64,000 bases of DNA, from positions 1 to 64,000 of the forward strand of contig NZ_JAKVIR010000006.1 of NCBI RefSeq assembly GCF_022601975.1, written 5' to 3'. The position numbers and the translations under genes are program-made. The DNA comes from Pontibacter sp. E15-1 (lineage in GTDB: Bacteria > Bacteroidota > Bacteroidia > Cytophagales > Hymenobacteraceae). Below the pieces are notes generated by a model. It saw nothing but the letters and a program-made list of their open reading frames with translations, did no database searches and was not told the DNA's origin. Positions 1 through 9,822 of this stretch are shown piece by piece; the first letter of the stretch is position 1; each line of letters starts with the position of its first letter.

Positions 1-29
1 ACTTAAGATAGCCTTTTTCTAATGCTTAA

Positions 30-3000
30 AAAAATAAGAAAAGCACCAATCTTCGAATAGCACCGTGCAACGGTCTCGTATACTATAAGCTAGATGGAGG
101 AGAAAGGATAGCCATTTCGGAAGATACAGGAGCCTTAGATGTTAATGTTGCCATAGCAAGAAAATTGACTGGCAAGACCCTGGAGCTTATTGTAACCGGC
201 ACCTCTGCAAGTATGGAGAATTATTATAGCATATCTGGTATAACCATACTTGAAACCACAGACCCTTTTGCCAGAATCGAGGCAGAAGATTACGATGATA
301 TAAGTGGACCCAAAGTAGGTAATACCGGCGATGTGGACGGTGTACAGAATTTAGGTGCTATCAAGCCGGGCCATTGGAGCATGTACGCTGCTTTGGACCT
401 GACCGATGTGAAAAGTATAAAAGCTCGCGTAGCTTCAATTTATAATGATGCCTTTATCGAAGTAAGACTGAATGCGCCGGATGGCCAGTTAATCGGTACT
501 GTTGATGTGCCGCAAACAGGTGCCTGGCAAGTCTATGCAACAGCTACTGCTTATATTGAAGATGTAACCGGGGTCTATGATGTTTATCTGGTGTACAAGA
601 ACACTGAAAGTTCATATGTCTGCAACATCAACTGGTTCCAGTTTTCAGATGAATTTGTGGCTCCGCCGATCGACCCTTACGTGAGGTTTGAAGCAGAAAA
701 TTACAACGGCGAAAGTGGTACATCCATAGCCAATACTTCTGATGTAGATGGCAAAAAGGATGTCAGCAATATCCAAAACGGTGACTGGATAAAGTTTACG
801 AGCCTTGATATTAGCAAAGCCTCACGTGTAGACCTCCGGGTAGCCGGTATAAGCAACAATGCACAGATAGAGCTAAGGCTGGATGCAGTCGATGGACCCG
901 TGATCGCTTTCGTTGATGTGCCCAATACAGGATCATTGAGTACCTGGGCAACGATAAGCACTCAGGTTGATCAGGTAGCTGATGAACATGATATTTACTT
1001 GGTCTTTACCGGACAGGGAGAGAATTTATTCCGTCTCAACTGGCTTCAGTTTAAAGTTTACGAAAACCCTTTTGCCAGGATAGAGGCAGAAGATTATGAT
1101 GCGAAGGAGTGGAAAAAGGGTAATGTAGGAGGCACAACCGATGCGGAAGATAAGGGCGTTGGCTCCATCGTAAAATCTATTGTTCCCGGTGACTGGATCA
1201 TGTTTAACGATGTTGATCTGACCGGAGTAAAAAGCATTAACGCACGTTTTGGCTCGATATATAATGATGCTTACGTTGAAGTGAGGTCAGGCTCAGCAGA
1301 GGGGCTGCTGCTAGGAACGATAAACCTGCATAACACCGGGGGCTGGCACAACTGGGAAACTACCAGTGCAAATCTGGAAAAAGTCACTGGCACTCACGAC
1401 CTTTACTTTGTTTTTCTGACTGAAACGAGCGCTAATGTCTGCAACCTCAACTGGTTCCAGTTATCGGGTCAACGTCTAGAGGAAAAGGATATTTATTCGA
1501 GAATAGAAGCCGAGGACTATAATCTGGCAAATGGTACAAAAACTGAATCTACGTCTGATGCTGATGGAGGAAAGAATGTGGGTACCATTCAGGATGGAAA
1601 CTGGTTACTATTCAAGTCGCTGGATTTATCTGAAGCAGGAGGTATTCTAACCCGGGTGGCAAGTATAAACGATGGTGGAACAATTGAACTAAGGTTAGGT
1701 TCCAGTACAGGTACACACATAGGAACTGTAAATGTGCCAAATACCGGTGGATGGCAAAATTGGCAAACTGCTCAATCCAATATTGATGCGGTAGAAGGAG
1801 TATATGATTTGTACCTGGTGTTTAAGGGTGCCAGCAGTTACCTGTTCAACATAAACTGGCTACAGTTTGTTAAGAAACCCATTGTTATAGAAGATTCTAC
1901 TACAATTGAAGCAGAGGCCTATTTCACACAATCGGGAGTTAAAGTGCAAGCCACATCAGATATAGATGGAGGAGAGCATGTTAGTCTGATTAATAATGGA
2001 GACAATATTTCATTTGATCTTGAGGTGCTTTCAGGGGGGATTTACAATGTTTCCTTCCGTGTTTCTCCGAAGACTTCAGGGAGTAGTATAATTATTCGAA
2101 AGGATGATGGGACCACAGAAAAAGTGATGGTTCCGGATGCAGGCAACGGTGAAGAATGGCAAACGATTTCCACTTATCTGAAGCTAGCCTCTGGTGTGCA
2201 GTCGCTTTCATTTGAATTTGCAGGAGAAGGCAGCAATCTGTCCAACCTGAACTGGATCGAGTTCGAGTTGACGGATATGGCTTTCAGTATAGCCTCTAAA
2301 ACCAAAGGGGCGGCCACAGATAATAGCATCGAGACGCAGCTGGAGTTGGTCAACACGGGCGGTTCTGCCGTTTCGTTAGACGATGTGACCCTGCGCTATT
2401 GGTTCACCGCGGAGGAGTTTGCCCCGCTAACCTTCTTCTGTGACTGGGCCCAAATCGGAGCAGCTAACATCAACAGCAAGTTTGTAACGAGCACACCGGC
2501 CAGAACGGGAGGCTATACCTACCTGGAGCTTTCGTTTGCAGCGGGGCTGGAGCTTGCCTCTCAGGCCGGAACAGGCCCAATTCAAACACGCGTTGCCAAG
2601 AATGACTGGACAGATTTTGATGAGAAGGATGATCACTCCTATCTGCCTTCTAGCTCTTTCCTGGAAAATGCGCACATCACGCTCTACAAAAACGGGGTAT
2701 TGATTTGGGGTGAAGAGCCAGAGGTTGAGCTCGGTGCCACTTCCTTCGTTGTCGCGCACAAAGCGGGCGATGCCTCAAAACCCAAGGACAACTCCATCAA
2801 GCCGCAATTCAACATCAATAATACAGGCAATGTTGCGGTTCCGCTTTCCGATGTGAAGGTAAGGTACTGGTTCACCGCCGAAGGGTCTGAAGCCATGAAC
2901 TTCTGGGTTGATTGGGCAGAGTTGGGTAAGTCAAACGTATCGGGTATGGTTTATACGATGGATGCACCAACGGCTACAGCAGACAGGTATCTGGAATTAA

Positions 3001-3500
3001 GCTTCAACAGTACTGATACCTTGCACAGCCTAAGCAGCACCGGCGAGATCCGGACAAGAATGGCCAAATCAGATTGGAGCGCATTTGACGAAACCAATGA
3101 CCATTCCTATGTTGGGACGAGAGAATACCAGGCAAATCCTCATGTGACCGTGTATGTAAAGGATGAGTTGGTGTATGGAACCGAGCCTGGAGGAATAGCG
3201 CATACGGGTGTGGCGTCAGCTGTGAAAGCAATCGGTTTTGAAAGCACAGGTTCACTGCTACTGTATCCAAACCCGGTGAAGGACAACGCTACCCTGAACT
3301 TTACTTTAGCAGAAGCGGGGAAAGTGGAGTTCACTATCCTGAGCCTGACTGGCCAGCGGGTTCGGTCAGAAGTCAAAGCGCTGCCGCTCGGCGATCAACA
3401 AGTGAAACTCGATGTACAGGGATTGGCTGAGGGAGTTTACCTGTTGCAGCTACACAGTCAGGAAGTAAATGCAGTATTGCGGTTTGTGAAAACCCATTAG
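30..3500 (+). CDS. 5'-incomplete multi-CBM protein (5x CBM6-like, 2x CBM3-like, T9SS sorting domain)
   Basis: Secreted or surface carbohydrate-binding protein with no catalytic domain in view. The frame is open from base 30, with a stop at 27-29, and has no ATG or signal peptide at its 5' end. The first possible start is a TTG at 165, inside what reads as the end of another domain. Counting from 165, five CBM6-like modules begin near residues 36, 173, 304, 445 and 579, each opening with an IEAE/FEAE-type motif. Two CBM3-like modules begin near 705 and 857 and share the phrase RYWFTAE. A T9SS type A sorting domain starts near 1033 (LYPNPV) and ends in a basic tail. T9SS cargo needs an N-terminal Sec signal, so the 5' end is missing: cut by the window edge plus a frameshift, or truly truncated. 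Upstream residues encoded from base 30 are kept here because they read as protein. The domain calls are firm; the state of the gene is not. Confidence 0.8.
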   Translation, partial: KNKKSTNLRIAPCNGLVYYKLDGGERIAISEDTGALDVNVAIARKLTGKTLELIVTGTSASMENYYSISGITILETTDPFARIEAEDYDDISGPKVGNTGDVDGVQNLGAIKPGHWSMYAALDLTDVKSIKARVASIYNDAFIEVRLNAPDGQLIGTVDVPQTGAWQVYATATAYIEDVTGVYDVYLVYKNTESSYVCNINWFQFSDEFVAPPIDPYVRFEAENYNGESGTSIANTSDVDGKKDVSNIQNGDWIKFTSLDISKASRVDLRVAGISNNAQIELRLDAVDGPVIAFVDVPNTGSLSTWATISTQVDQVADEHDIYLVFTGQGENLFRLNWLQFKVYENPFARIEAEDYDAKEWKKGNVGGTTDAEDKGVGSIVKSIVPGDWIMFNDVDLTGVKSINARFGSIYNDAYVEVRSGSAEGLLLGTINLHNTGGWHNWETTSANLEKVTGTHDLYFVFLTETSANVCNLNWFQLSGQRLEEKDIYSRIEAEDYNLANGTKTESTSDADGGKNVGTIQDGNWLLFKSLDLSEAGGILTRVASINDGGTIELRLGSSTGTHIGTVNVPNTGGWQNWQTAQSNIDAVEGVYDLYLVFKGASSYLFNINWLQFVKKPIVIEDSTTIEAEAYFTQSGVKVQATSDIDGGEHVSLINNGDNISFDLEVLSGGIYNVSFRVSPKTSGSSIIIRKDDGTTEKVMVPDAGNGEEWQTISTYLKLASGVQSLSFEFAGEGSNLSNLNWIEFELTDMAFSIASKTKGAATDNSIETQLELVNTGGSAVSLDDVTLRYWFTAEEFAPLTFFCDWAQIGAANINSKFVTSTPARTGGYTYLELSFAAGLELASQAGTGPIQTRVAKNDWTDFDEKDDHSYLPSSSFLENAHITLYKNGVLIWGEEPEVELGATSFVVAHKAGDASKPKDNSIKPQFNINNTGNVAVPLSDVKVRYWFTAEGSEAMNFWVDWAELGKSNVSGMVYTMDAPTATADRYLELSFNSTDTLHSLSSTGEIRTRMAKSDWSAFDETNDHSYVGTREYQANPHVTVYVKDELVYGTEPGGIAHTGVASAVKAIGFESTGSLLLYPNPVKDNATLNFTLAEAGKVEFTILSLTGQRVRSEVKALPLGDQQVKLDVQGLAEGVYLLQLHSQEVNAVLRFVKTH

Positions 3501-3525
3501 CCGCTATAGTCTTCAACACTGATTC

Positions 3526-3561
3526 AAAGGAGGCTGCCCATGTGGGCAGCCTCCTTTTTTT
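3526..3561 (+). terminator. Rho-independent terminator after the CBM gene
   Basis: A perfect 15-bp inverted repeat (3526-3540 and 3543-3557, core GGAGGCTGCCCA) with a very tight loop runs into a T tract. It lies 25 bp after the stop codon of the CBM protein and insulates that gene from the sulfatase operon. Confidence 0.9.
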
Positions 3562-3975
3562 GTTCCCCTACAGTGGGTTTTGCCAGTTGCTGGTGGGTAA
3601 GTGCTCAACTGATTATCCCCAAGCTTATACCTGGTTTCATCGGGCAGACATGACTTGACATGGCGCTCACCTCGTGGGCTGAACTGCTTGTTGAAAGAAG
3701 TTGTAACAGCGGTATTTGTGTTTTTTCCCGCTTTTTTGATAAATTATAGTTGATGGGGGTGTACTCACTGAGCTTAGCTTGATACTGCCTTTTTAGAGAG
3801 TTAGGTACATAATTTATCCCTTTTGAACGATAGTTGATACGATGTGTGACCACAGTTTTAGAGCTTTGTTAGGAAGTATAATGCGATATGCAGCGCATTT
3901 GATTGGGGGACCAAACAGGCCAGAAGCGCTGTTGGAAGGGCCTGCTTCAAAAAGGGTTTTGTAGACAAAATTTGA
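3562..3975. other. Leader/intergenic region before the sulfatase gene
   Basis: This 414-bp stretch has no convincing gene on either strand. It is AT-rich in its second half and holds the 32-bp motif described separately. It probably contains the promoter of the 3976-18825 gene run. Confidence 0.5.
3809..3840 (+). promoter_or_regulatory. 32-bp motif shared with the fucosidase upstream region
   Basis: The stretch starts ATAATTTATC, contains CGATAGTT and ends ATAC. It matches 23283-23314 at 26 of 32 positions with no gap; the differences are a 4-bp block and two single bases. It lies 135 bp before the sulfatase start, and the partner lies 107 bp before the GH29 start. A common operator or promoter is inferred; the binding protein is unknown. 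Confidence 0.45.
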
Positions 3976-5796
3976 ATGAAGAAACTAAAGATTTACCTCA
4001 CAGCAGTTTTAAGCCTGATGGCGTTGGCATCCCATGCCTCAGGAAGCAAGCCGAAAGAGAAGCCAAATGTGATACTGATCCTGGTAGATGACCAGGGGTA
4101 TGGAGATATCGCGGCTTTAGGCAATCCTATCATCAAAACACCAAATATGGATGCGCTTCACGCCAAGAGCGCCAGGTTTACAGACTACCATGTGAACCCC
4201 ACGTGTGCCCCCAGTCGTGCGGCACTGCTTACCGGCCACAATGCCAACCGGGCCGGGGTATGGCACACGGTGAACGGCCGATCACTCCTGCTGGAAAGGG
4301 AGGTTACCATGGCGCAGATATTCAAGGAGAATGGCTATGCTACCGGAATTTTTGGGAAGTGGCATTTAGGTGACAATTACCCTTCTCGCCCGCAGGACAA
4401 AGGTTTCGAGGAAGTGCTTACCCACGGTGGGGGTGGTATGGAGCAGACAATGGATTATTGGGACAATGACTACTTCGACGATATCTATGTGCACAACGGG
4501 AAGTTGGAGCAGTACAAGGGCTACTGTACAGACATTTGGTTTGAGGAGGCCATGAAGTATATCGATACCCAAAAAGACAAACCCTTCTTCTGTTACCTGC
4601 CCACCAATGCGGCACACTCGCCCTACTTTGTAGAAAACAAATACCTGGAGCCATACCAAAAGTATGAAGATGATGGTACGATTCCGATGGCTGCTTTTTA
4701 TGGGATGATCGCCAATGTCGATGAAAATATTGGCAAGCTGATGAATTACCTGAAGTCGACAGGCAAACTGGACAACACCATCATCATCTTTACCACCGAC
4801 AACGGCACAGCGCAAGGGGCCAGCGTGGAGGGGCATCGGTTGGATGGTTTTGTAAATCAAGGATTCAACGATGGCATGCGCGGGATAAAGGCAAGCAAAT
4901 ACGAAGGAGGCCACCGGGTGCCTCTGTTCATCCATTGGCAAAATGGTGATATCAAGGTGGGCCAGGATATCGATGAGCTAACCGCCCACTATGATGTGCT
5001 TCCCACGCTTGTGGAGCTATGCAACCTCAAAGTAAAGCCAGAAACCAAGTTTGACGGGCAAAGTCTGGTACCGCTGATAAAGGGGGATGATAGCGGCTTC
5101 AAAGATCGGATCGTGATCACCAACTCCCAAAGGACCGAGGTGCCTGAGCCATGGCGCAGAACTTCCCTGATGCAGGATAAGTGGCGTCTGGTAGACGGGG
5201 AAGAACTCTACAATTTGAAATCTGACCCGGAGCAGCGAAACAACATTGCAGCGCAGCATCCTGCCAAGGTTGCGGAATTCAAGGCTTACTATGACAAATG
5301 GTGGAAAGAAATCTCCCCGAGTTATAAAGATCAGCCATACATCTATGTCGGTCATAAGGGCGAAAACCCTGCAAGATTATATTGTCATGACTGGCATACC
5401 GATGCTGAGGCAAGCCCATGGCATCAGCGTCATATCCGTGAGGGATACATCGATAATGGGTATTGGCTGATTAAAGTAGCGGAAGCAGGTAAATACAAGG
5501 TGCGGTTGCGCAGATGGCCTGTAGAAACTGGCTTAGCCCTTCATGCAAAGGCTCCCGTTCGCCCAGCCAAACCCGGGACAAGTGTAAGTGAGACCAAACC
5601 CGGGAAATCGCTCCCAATAAAATCCGCTCGACTGGAGGTGCAGGGACAAAAATTCGCTGCTGAGGTTAACCCCAGCGCAGAATTTGTAGAGTTTACGGTG
5701 AAGCTCAAAAAAGGGGAGACCCAACTGAAAACATGGTTTGACCTCGAGGGCGGTGACGAACTAGGGGCATATTTTGTAGACGTGGAGAAGCTGTAG
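3976..5796 (+). CDS. Type I (S1 family) sulfatase
   Basis: Formylglycine-dependent sulfatase that removes sulfate esters from a glycan, probably in the periplasm or outside the cell. The 606-residue protein has an N-terminal signal peptide, metal-ligand residues in the LVDDQGYGD segment, and the C-x-P-S-R maturation motif as CAPSRAALLTG with Cys77 as the residue converted to formylglycine. FGKWHLGD and TTDNGT segments follow as expected for the family. After the sulfatase core, about 150 C-terminal residues (from around YVGHKGENPARLY) form an extra domain, a feature seen in some Bacteroidota sulfatases. The start is the first ATG that gives a signal peptide. It is the first gene of a long co-directional run and is followed 117 bp later by a beta-helix protein. 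Its sulfate position and S1 subfamily cannot be fixed by eye. Confidence 0.93.
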   Translation: MKKLKIYLTAVLSLMALASHASGSKPKEKPNVILILVDDQGYGDIAALGNPIIKTPNMDALHAKSARFTDYHVNPTCAPSRAALLTGHNANRAGVWHTVNGRSLLLEREVTMAQIFKENGYATGIFGKWHLGDNYPSRPQDKGFEEVLTHGGGGMEQTMDYWDNDYFDDIYVHNGKLEQYKGYCTDIWFEEAMKYIDTQKDKPFFCYLPTNAAHSPYFVENKYLEPYQKYEDDGTIPMAAFYGMIANVDENIGKLMNYLKSTGKLDNTIIIFTTDNGTAQGASVEGHRLDGFVNQGFNDGMRGIKASKYEGGHRVPLFIHWQNGDIKVGQDIDELTAHYDVLPTLVELCNLKVKPETKFDGQSLVPLIKGDDSGFKDRIVITNSQRTEVPEPWRRTSLMQDKWRLVDGEELYNLKSDPEQRNNIAAQHPAKVAEFKAYYDKWWKEISPSYKDQPYIYVGHKGENPARLYCHDWHTDAEASPWHQRHIREGYIDNGYWLIKVAEAGKYKVRLRRWPVETGLALHAKAPVRPAKPGTSVSETKPGKSLPIKSARLEVQGQKFAAEVNPSAEFVEFTVKLKKGETQLKTWFDLEGGDELGAYFVDVEKL

Positions 5797-5913
5797 ATAA
5801 CACAAGATGGAAGGCACTTTCCCCACTCCGGTAAACAGCGCTAAGTAACTTATACCTGGGCTTTGCAATGGGTAGTAAAAACAGAGAAATAGGAAGGCTT
5901 GATAATTAAAATC

Positions 5914-7287
5914 ATGAACAAATTCCATTATGCATTAACGGTAGTCTTGATCTTGATCGCCAGCGCCCTTCAAGCCGCTGAGATCAAGGTCAATTCCTTT
6001 GCTGAGTTAGCTACCTATACCTCGCAAAGCGGCAACGTGATTTCCATGAAACCGGGTGTCTATCAGCTGAATGATTATTGGACTGCGGATTCCATGCGTG
6101 TGCGGCATGACCGGAAGCAGTTTCAATTTCTCAATTTCAAAGGAGATAGTAACGTGTTTCAACTGGATGGAGTCACCATTGAGGTTGACAATGCCCTGCG
6201 TCTTGCCTTAAACGCACCCATCCATACCAGTTTATTTAAGGTGACGGGCAATCATAATACCATACAAGGCCTTCAAATCCGATATGTGGGAGAAGGCACC
6301 TCGCGTGGCGGGGCAGCTTTGGAGATTGCTGGCACGGGCACCGTGCTGAAAAAGCTGACGCTCCATGTCACAGGATCATCGCCCTATGGGTATGGCGATT
6401 TGCTGGGCAAGGGAGACAGAAGCCTGACCAAACTGAGAAAGCATAGTGGCCTGCTGATTACCGGTTCTGATACCAAACTCTACGACTGCAAAGTTTACAT
6501 GCGCTCTTTAGGGCATGCATTTTTTATCCAGGGTGGGATTGATAGCTATCTTGAAAATTGCTATGCCGAAGGTGAGATGCGATCTACCAATGATATGTTG
6601 AAAGAGACCTCAGGCCCGGCATTTGAGGAGGGCTTTGCGTCGATATACGAGGGTTACGATGGGAAGAAAAGCATTAAGCCCGACTATATGAAATCGTTAA
6701 ACGAATGTGGCTTTAGGACCTATGGGGCAGGCGGATCACCACGAAGGGAGACGGGTAAGGTAACCCTAGTCAATTGTACAGCAAAAAATATGCGGGTGGG
6801 TTTTGCACTGGCAGCTAATGAGGAAACGGCGCCTGTTACCCTGCGCGACTGTAAAGCCATTGCCTGTGAGCGTGGGTATTATTTGAGCAAAGCAGTGAGT
6901 GAAAATTGTAGCGGCGATATGTTATATGGCCCCTTGCTGTATCTGGTGGGCAACGAACGCTCACAAATAGATATGATCCTGGAACCGGGCGAGTCCAGGT
7001 ATAAAGTGCATGCCCTGGCCACTATATGCGGCACAGGCCATGAGGTATCCATCCAAACCAATAAAAAGACGAAAAAAATTACGGCTCCGATCATGTTGGG
7101 CTACGGTATGCCTGACTCCGGCGAAAACGCATCTCCCATACCAGAGGCGTATGCAGGAGATGTTACCCTCACGAACAAGACCTCAGCGCCGGTCATTGTA
7201 GGAGCAGAAGCAAAGAATTGTACGGTTGTGACGCAGGGCAAGGTGGAACGTAACAAAGGATCAAACATTGAAATTGTCGGGAAGTGA
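5914..7287 (+). CDS. Secreted right-handed beta-helix protein, paralogue 1 (putative polysaccharide-active enzyme)
   Basis: Signal peptide (cleavage after LQA), then about 435 residues with the repeating hydrophobic/Asn-Cys pattern of a right-handed parallel beta-helix. It is the first of four paralogues in the window. Shared landmarks are KPGVYQL near the N-terminus, YGYGDLLGKG, HSGLLITGS, G-H-A-F-F-I-Q with His201, and EGEMRSTNDMLKETSG with Arg223. The family position is not one I recognise. Parallel beta-helices near sulfatases and uronyl hydrolases are often lyases or glycoside hydrolases, so a catalytic role is inferred from fold and neighbours. A TTG 15 bp upstream is in frame, but the ATG at 5914 gives a clean signal peptide. 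The closest paralogue is the next gene, 64 bp downstream. Confidence 0.8.
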   Translation: MNKFHYALTVVLILIASALQAAEIKVNSFAELATYTSQSGNVISMKPGVYQLNDYWTADSMRVRHDRKQFQFLNFKGDSNVFQLDGVTIEVDNALRLALNAPIHTSLFKVTGNHNTIQGLQIRYVGEGTSRGGAALEIAGTGTVLKKLTLHVTGSSPYGYGDLLGKGDRSLTKLRKHSGLLITGSDTKLYDCKVYMRSLGHAFFIQGGIDSYLENCYAEGEMRSTNDMLKETSGPAFEEGFASIYEGYDGKKSIKPDYMKSLNECGFRTYGAGGSPRRETGKVTLVNCTAKNMRVGFALAANEETAPVTLRDCKAIACERGYYLSKAVSENCSGDMLYGPLLYLVGNERSQIDMILEPGESRYKVHALATICGTGHEVSIQTNKKTKKITAPIMLGYGMPDSGENASPIPEAYAGDVTLTNKTSAPVIVGAEAKNCTVVTQGKVERNKGSNIEIVGK

Positions 7288-7351
7288 TGCTGAAGATAGC
7301 GGGCGTTTTTAGCGCAGAAACTAAAGGGGAATCGAATAATTGACGATAAGG

Positions 7352-8722
7352 ATGATGAAAGGGTGTATTAAAAACGCAGTGCTGATCGCACTGATTTTGG
7401 TTTGCGGAATAGCAAAAGCTTCAGCCGTGTCTGTCAGCAGTTTGGCTGAATTAGCTTCGTATGCCGGCAAAAGCGGCAATGTGATCACCATGAAACCGGG
7501 TGTCTATCAGTTGACGGATTACTTGACGATGGATTCGATGCGGGTGCGGCATGACCGGAAGCAGTTTCAGTACATCACCTTCAGTGGCAGCAACAATACA
7601 TTCAACTTGGAGGGTGTAGAGATAGCAGTAGACACTGAATTGCGCACGGCATTGAATCCTCCCATTCATAGTGACGAATTCCTGGTTACGGGTAATGACA
7701 ATACCTTCAATGGGCTGACCATCAGATGCGTCGGGAATGGGACTTCACCTGGCGGAACGGTACTGCAGGTGGCCGGCACAGGCAATGTGCTGAAGGATAT
7801 GACCCTATACGTGGCTGGTTCCTACCCCTATGGGTATGGCGACTTGTTTGGCAAAGGCGGGGAAACCGTGATCAAACACAAAAAGCACAGTGGGCTTCTT
7901 GTCACCGGCAGCAATACCCGGCTTTATCGCTGTAAGCTGTACAACCGCTCTTTCGGGCATTGTTTTTTTGTGCAAAAAGGAGCAGAGAATGTATACTTCG
8001 AGGATTGTTATGCTGAGGGAGCGGTGCGCTCTACTGATGAAATCCTGGCGGAGACATCCGGGCCGGCAGTGGATGTGAACTTTAGAACCTGGACGCAAAA
8101 TCGTGAAGGTAAGTACGTGGTGACGCCAGGCTATATGAAATCGTTGAGCGAGGACGGTTTTCGCACGTATGGCGAGATCAAAAATATCCATTTCAAAAAC
8201 TGCACCGCCAAAAATACACGGGCCGGATTTGAGCTGCGGACCAATGGTGGGACCCGTCTGGAAAATTGCACCACTATAGGTACAGAGCGCGGCTACTGGG
8301 TAGGCGATGGTGCCATCGTGAAAAACTGTAAGGGAGATGCCAATTATGGCCCCTTGATGTTTGTGGAGGGAAGCAACGCAGACGTGGAACTGGTGGTAGA
8401 CACAGCTGAGTCGGACCGCCTGGTGCATGCACTGGTTACCATTCAAGGGAACAACAATAAAGTGGTGCTGAAATCCGAAAAGGGGTATAAGCGAAAGACT
8501 GACCTTCCAATTTTGGTAGGCTATACCCATCCGGAACATGGCGAATCGATGTCGCCCTACAGTGAAGGGAAAACGTCTGGTTTAAAATTGACAAATGAAA
8601 CCGGTATGCCGGTAAAGATCAGTGCGTTGGTGAGCAATAGCAAAATTATCACAGACGGGAAGGTGCTGGAAAATAACGGGAAGAATAACAAAATCATCAA
8701 AAAAGTGAGGACATCGCTTTAA
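7352..8722 (+). CDS. Secreted right-handed beta-helix protein, paralogue 2
   Basis: Close tandem paralogue of the preceding gene; the two share long near-identical stretches such as SMRVRHDRKQFQ and KPGVYQL. A signal peptide covers about the first 25 residues, and the rest is beta-helix coils. The family landmarks are present: YGYGDLFGKGG, HSGLLVTGS, G-H-C-F-F-V-Q with His203, and EGAVRSTDEILAETSG with Arg226. Here the second acidic residue of the STND motif is Glu rather than Asp. The in-frame TTG at 7340 is less likely than the double ATG at 7352/7355. A local duplication is the simplest origin. It may act on a different linkage or substitution of the same glycan as its twin (inference). 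Confidence 0.8.
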   Translation: MMKGCIKNAVLIALILVCGIAKASAVSVSSLAELASYAGKSGNVITMKPGVYQLTDYLTMDSMRVRHDRKQFQYITFSGSNNTFNLEGVEIAVDTELRTALNPPIHSDEFLVTGNDNTFNGLTIRCVGNGTSPGGTVLQVAGTGNVLKDMTLYVAGSYPYGYGDLFGKGGETVIKHKKHSGLLVTGSNTRLYRCKLYNRSFGHCFFVQKGAENVYFEDCYAEGAVRSTDEILAETSGPAVDVNFRTWTQNREGKYVVTPGYMKSLSEDGFRTYGEIKNIHFKNCTAKNTRAGFELRTNGGTRLENCTTIGTERGYWVGDGAIVKNCKGDANYGPLMFVEGSNADVELVVDTAESDRLVHALVTIQGNNNKVVLKSEKGYKRKTDLPILVGYTHPEHGESMSPYSEGKTSGLKLTNETGMPVKISALVSNSKIITDGKVLENNGKNNKIIKKVRTSL

Positions 8723-8942
8723 TGCATTAGCTGCTCAGTTTGCCGGGCACGTTGTCTTTTTTAGGTATGAGGTAGCGCTATTTCTGATGCCATGAAAATT
8801 TCAATTTACAAGATTCTTAAAGTACTTCAGGAGCGATTCAAACAGCAGTACCACCACACCGCGTGGCAAAATTAAGGAGGAATTTTGAGCCGCTAGCTAG
8901 TCAGCTGGATCTTTCGAAACCAAACAAAAAATAAAATAACAT

Positions 8943-9821
8943 ATGGTAAAGTCAATACTACTGCTCACCATCCAGGCTTTAATTTGCTTCGAACTTCAGG
9001 CACAGCTGTTGGGCCTACCGGCAGGTATTCAAAAAGATGGGCAGCCTGATACGATTACTTATAAAGTAGTTGATGAAGATACCCTGAAGATGATTTTGAG
9101 GTATCCGGATGAATTCAAGAACCGAAAAAAATATCCGGTAATCGTGTTCTTCTATGGAGGCGGATGGAATGGGGGTACTTTAAAGCAGTTTCAGCCAGAG
9201 GCAGAGTACTTTGCTTCGCGTGGTATGATTACGGTACTGGCTGATTATCGGGTACGGTCGCGGCACCAGACCACACCCTATGAGGCGGTGGCTGATGCCA
9301 AATCTGCCATGCGCTTTTTGCGGAAGTACGCTAAAGAGCTGAATATAGATCCCGATAAAATGGTTGCCTCCGGGGGCTCGGCAGGGGGGCATCTGGCAGC
9401 GGCCTGTGGCGTCTTGCCTGGCCTGGACGAAGAAGGAGAGGATCTGCGCATTAGCTCCAAAGCCAATGCCCTGGTACTTTACAATCCTGTATTCGATAAT
9501 GGTCCGGAGGGGTTTGAGCACGAGCGGATGGGTGATCGGTGGCAGGAGATCTCACCAGCCCACAACATCACGAAGCAAGCACCGCCTACCATCGTGTTTT
9601 TAGGTAAGGAAGACCACCTGATCCCGGTATCGGTGGTTGAAAATTATCAGGCGAAGATGGAGGAAGCTGGCCGCCGGTGTGAGCTTTTTTTATATGACGA
9701 TGCAGGGCACGGGTTCTTCAATAACTACAAGTACGACGGCAAGTTTTATACCCTAACGATTCGGGAAACAGACAAATTTTTAAGATCACTCAAGTACCTG
9801 AAAGGGCAACCGGAAATATAG
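8943..9821 (+). CDS. Secreted alpha/beta-hydrolase, esterase/lipase-like
   Basis: 292-residue alpha/beta-hydrolase with a signal peptide ending near residue 20. The oxyanion-hole segment reads FYGGGWNGG. The nucleophile elbow is GGSAGG with Ser146. The acid and histidine of the triad are probably Asp224 (KEDHLIP) and His256 (AGHGFF). These features match the acetyl-esterase-like carboxylesterase group often found in polysaccharide loci, where such enzymes remove acetyl or similar esters so that lyases and sulfatases can work. It lies between the beta-helix pair and the heparinase-like lyase. Ester specificity cannot be read from the sequence. Confidence 0.85.
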   Translation: MVKSILLLTIQALICFELQAQLLGLPAGIQKDGQPDTITYKVVDEDTLKMILRYPDEFKNRKKYPVIVFFYGGGWNGGTLKQFQPEAEYFASRGMITVLADYRVRSRHQTTPYEAVADAKSAMRFLRKYAKELNIDPDKMVASGGSAGGHLAAACGVLPGLDEEGEDLRISSKANALVLYNPVFDNGPEGFEHERMGDRWQEISPAHNITKQAPPTIVFLGKEDHLIPVSVVENYQAKMEEAGRRCELFLYDDAGHGFFNNYKYDGKFYTLTIRETDKFLRSLKYLKGQPEI

Positions 9822-9822
9822 C

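Noticed and set aside
4366-4941. Long minus-strand open frame (191 codons) inside the sulfatase gene
   Set aside because: Shadow of a clear plus-strand gene. The antisense translation has no recognisable motif.
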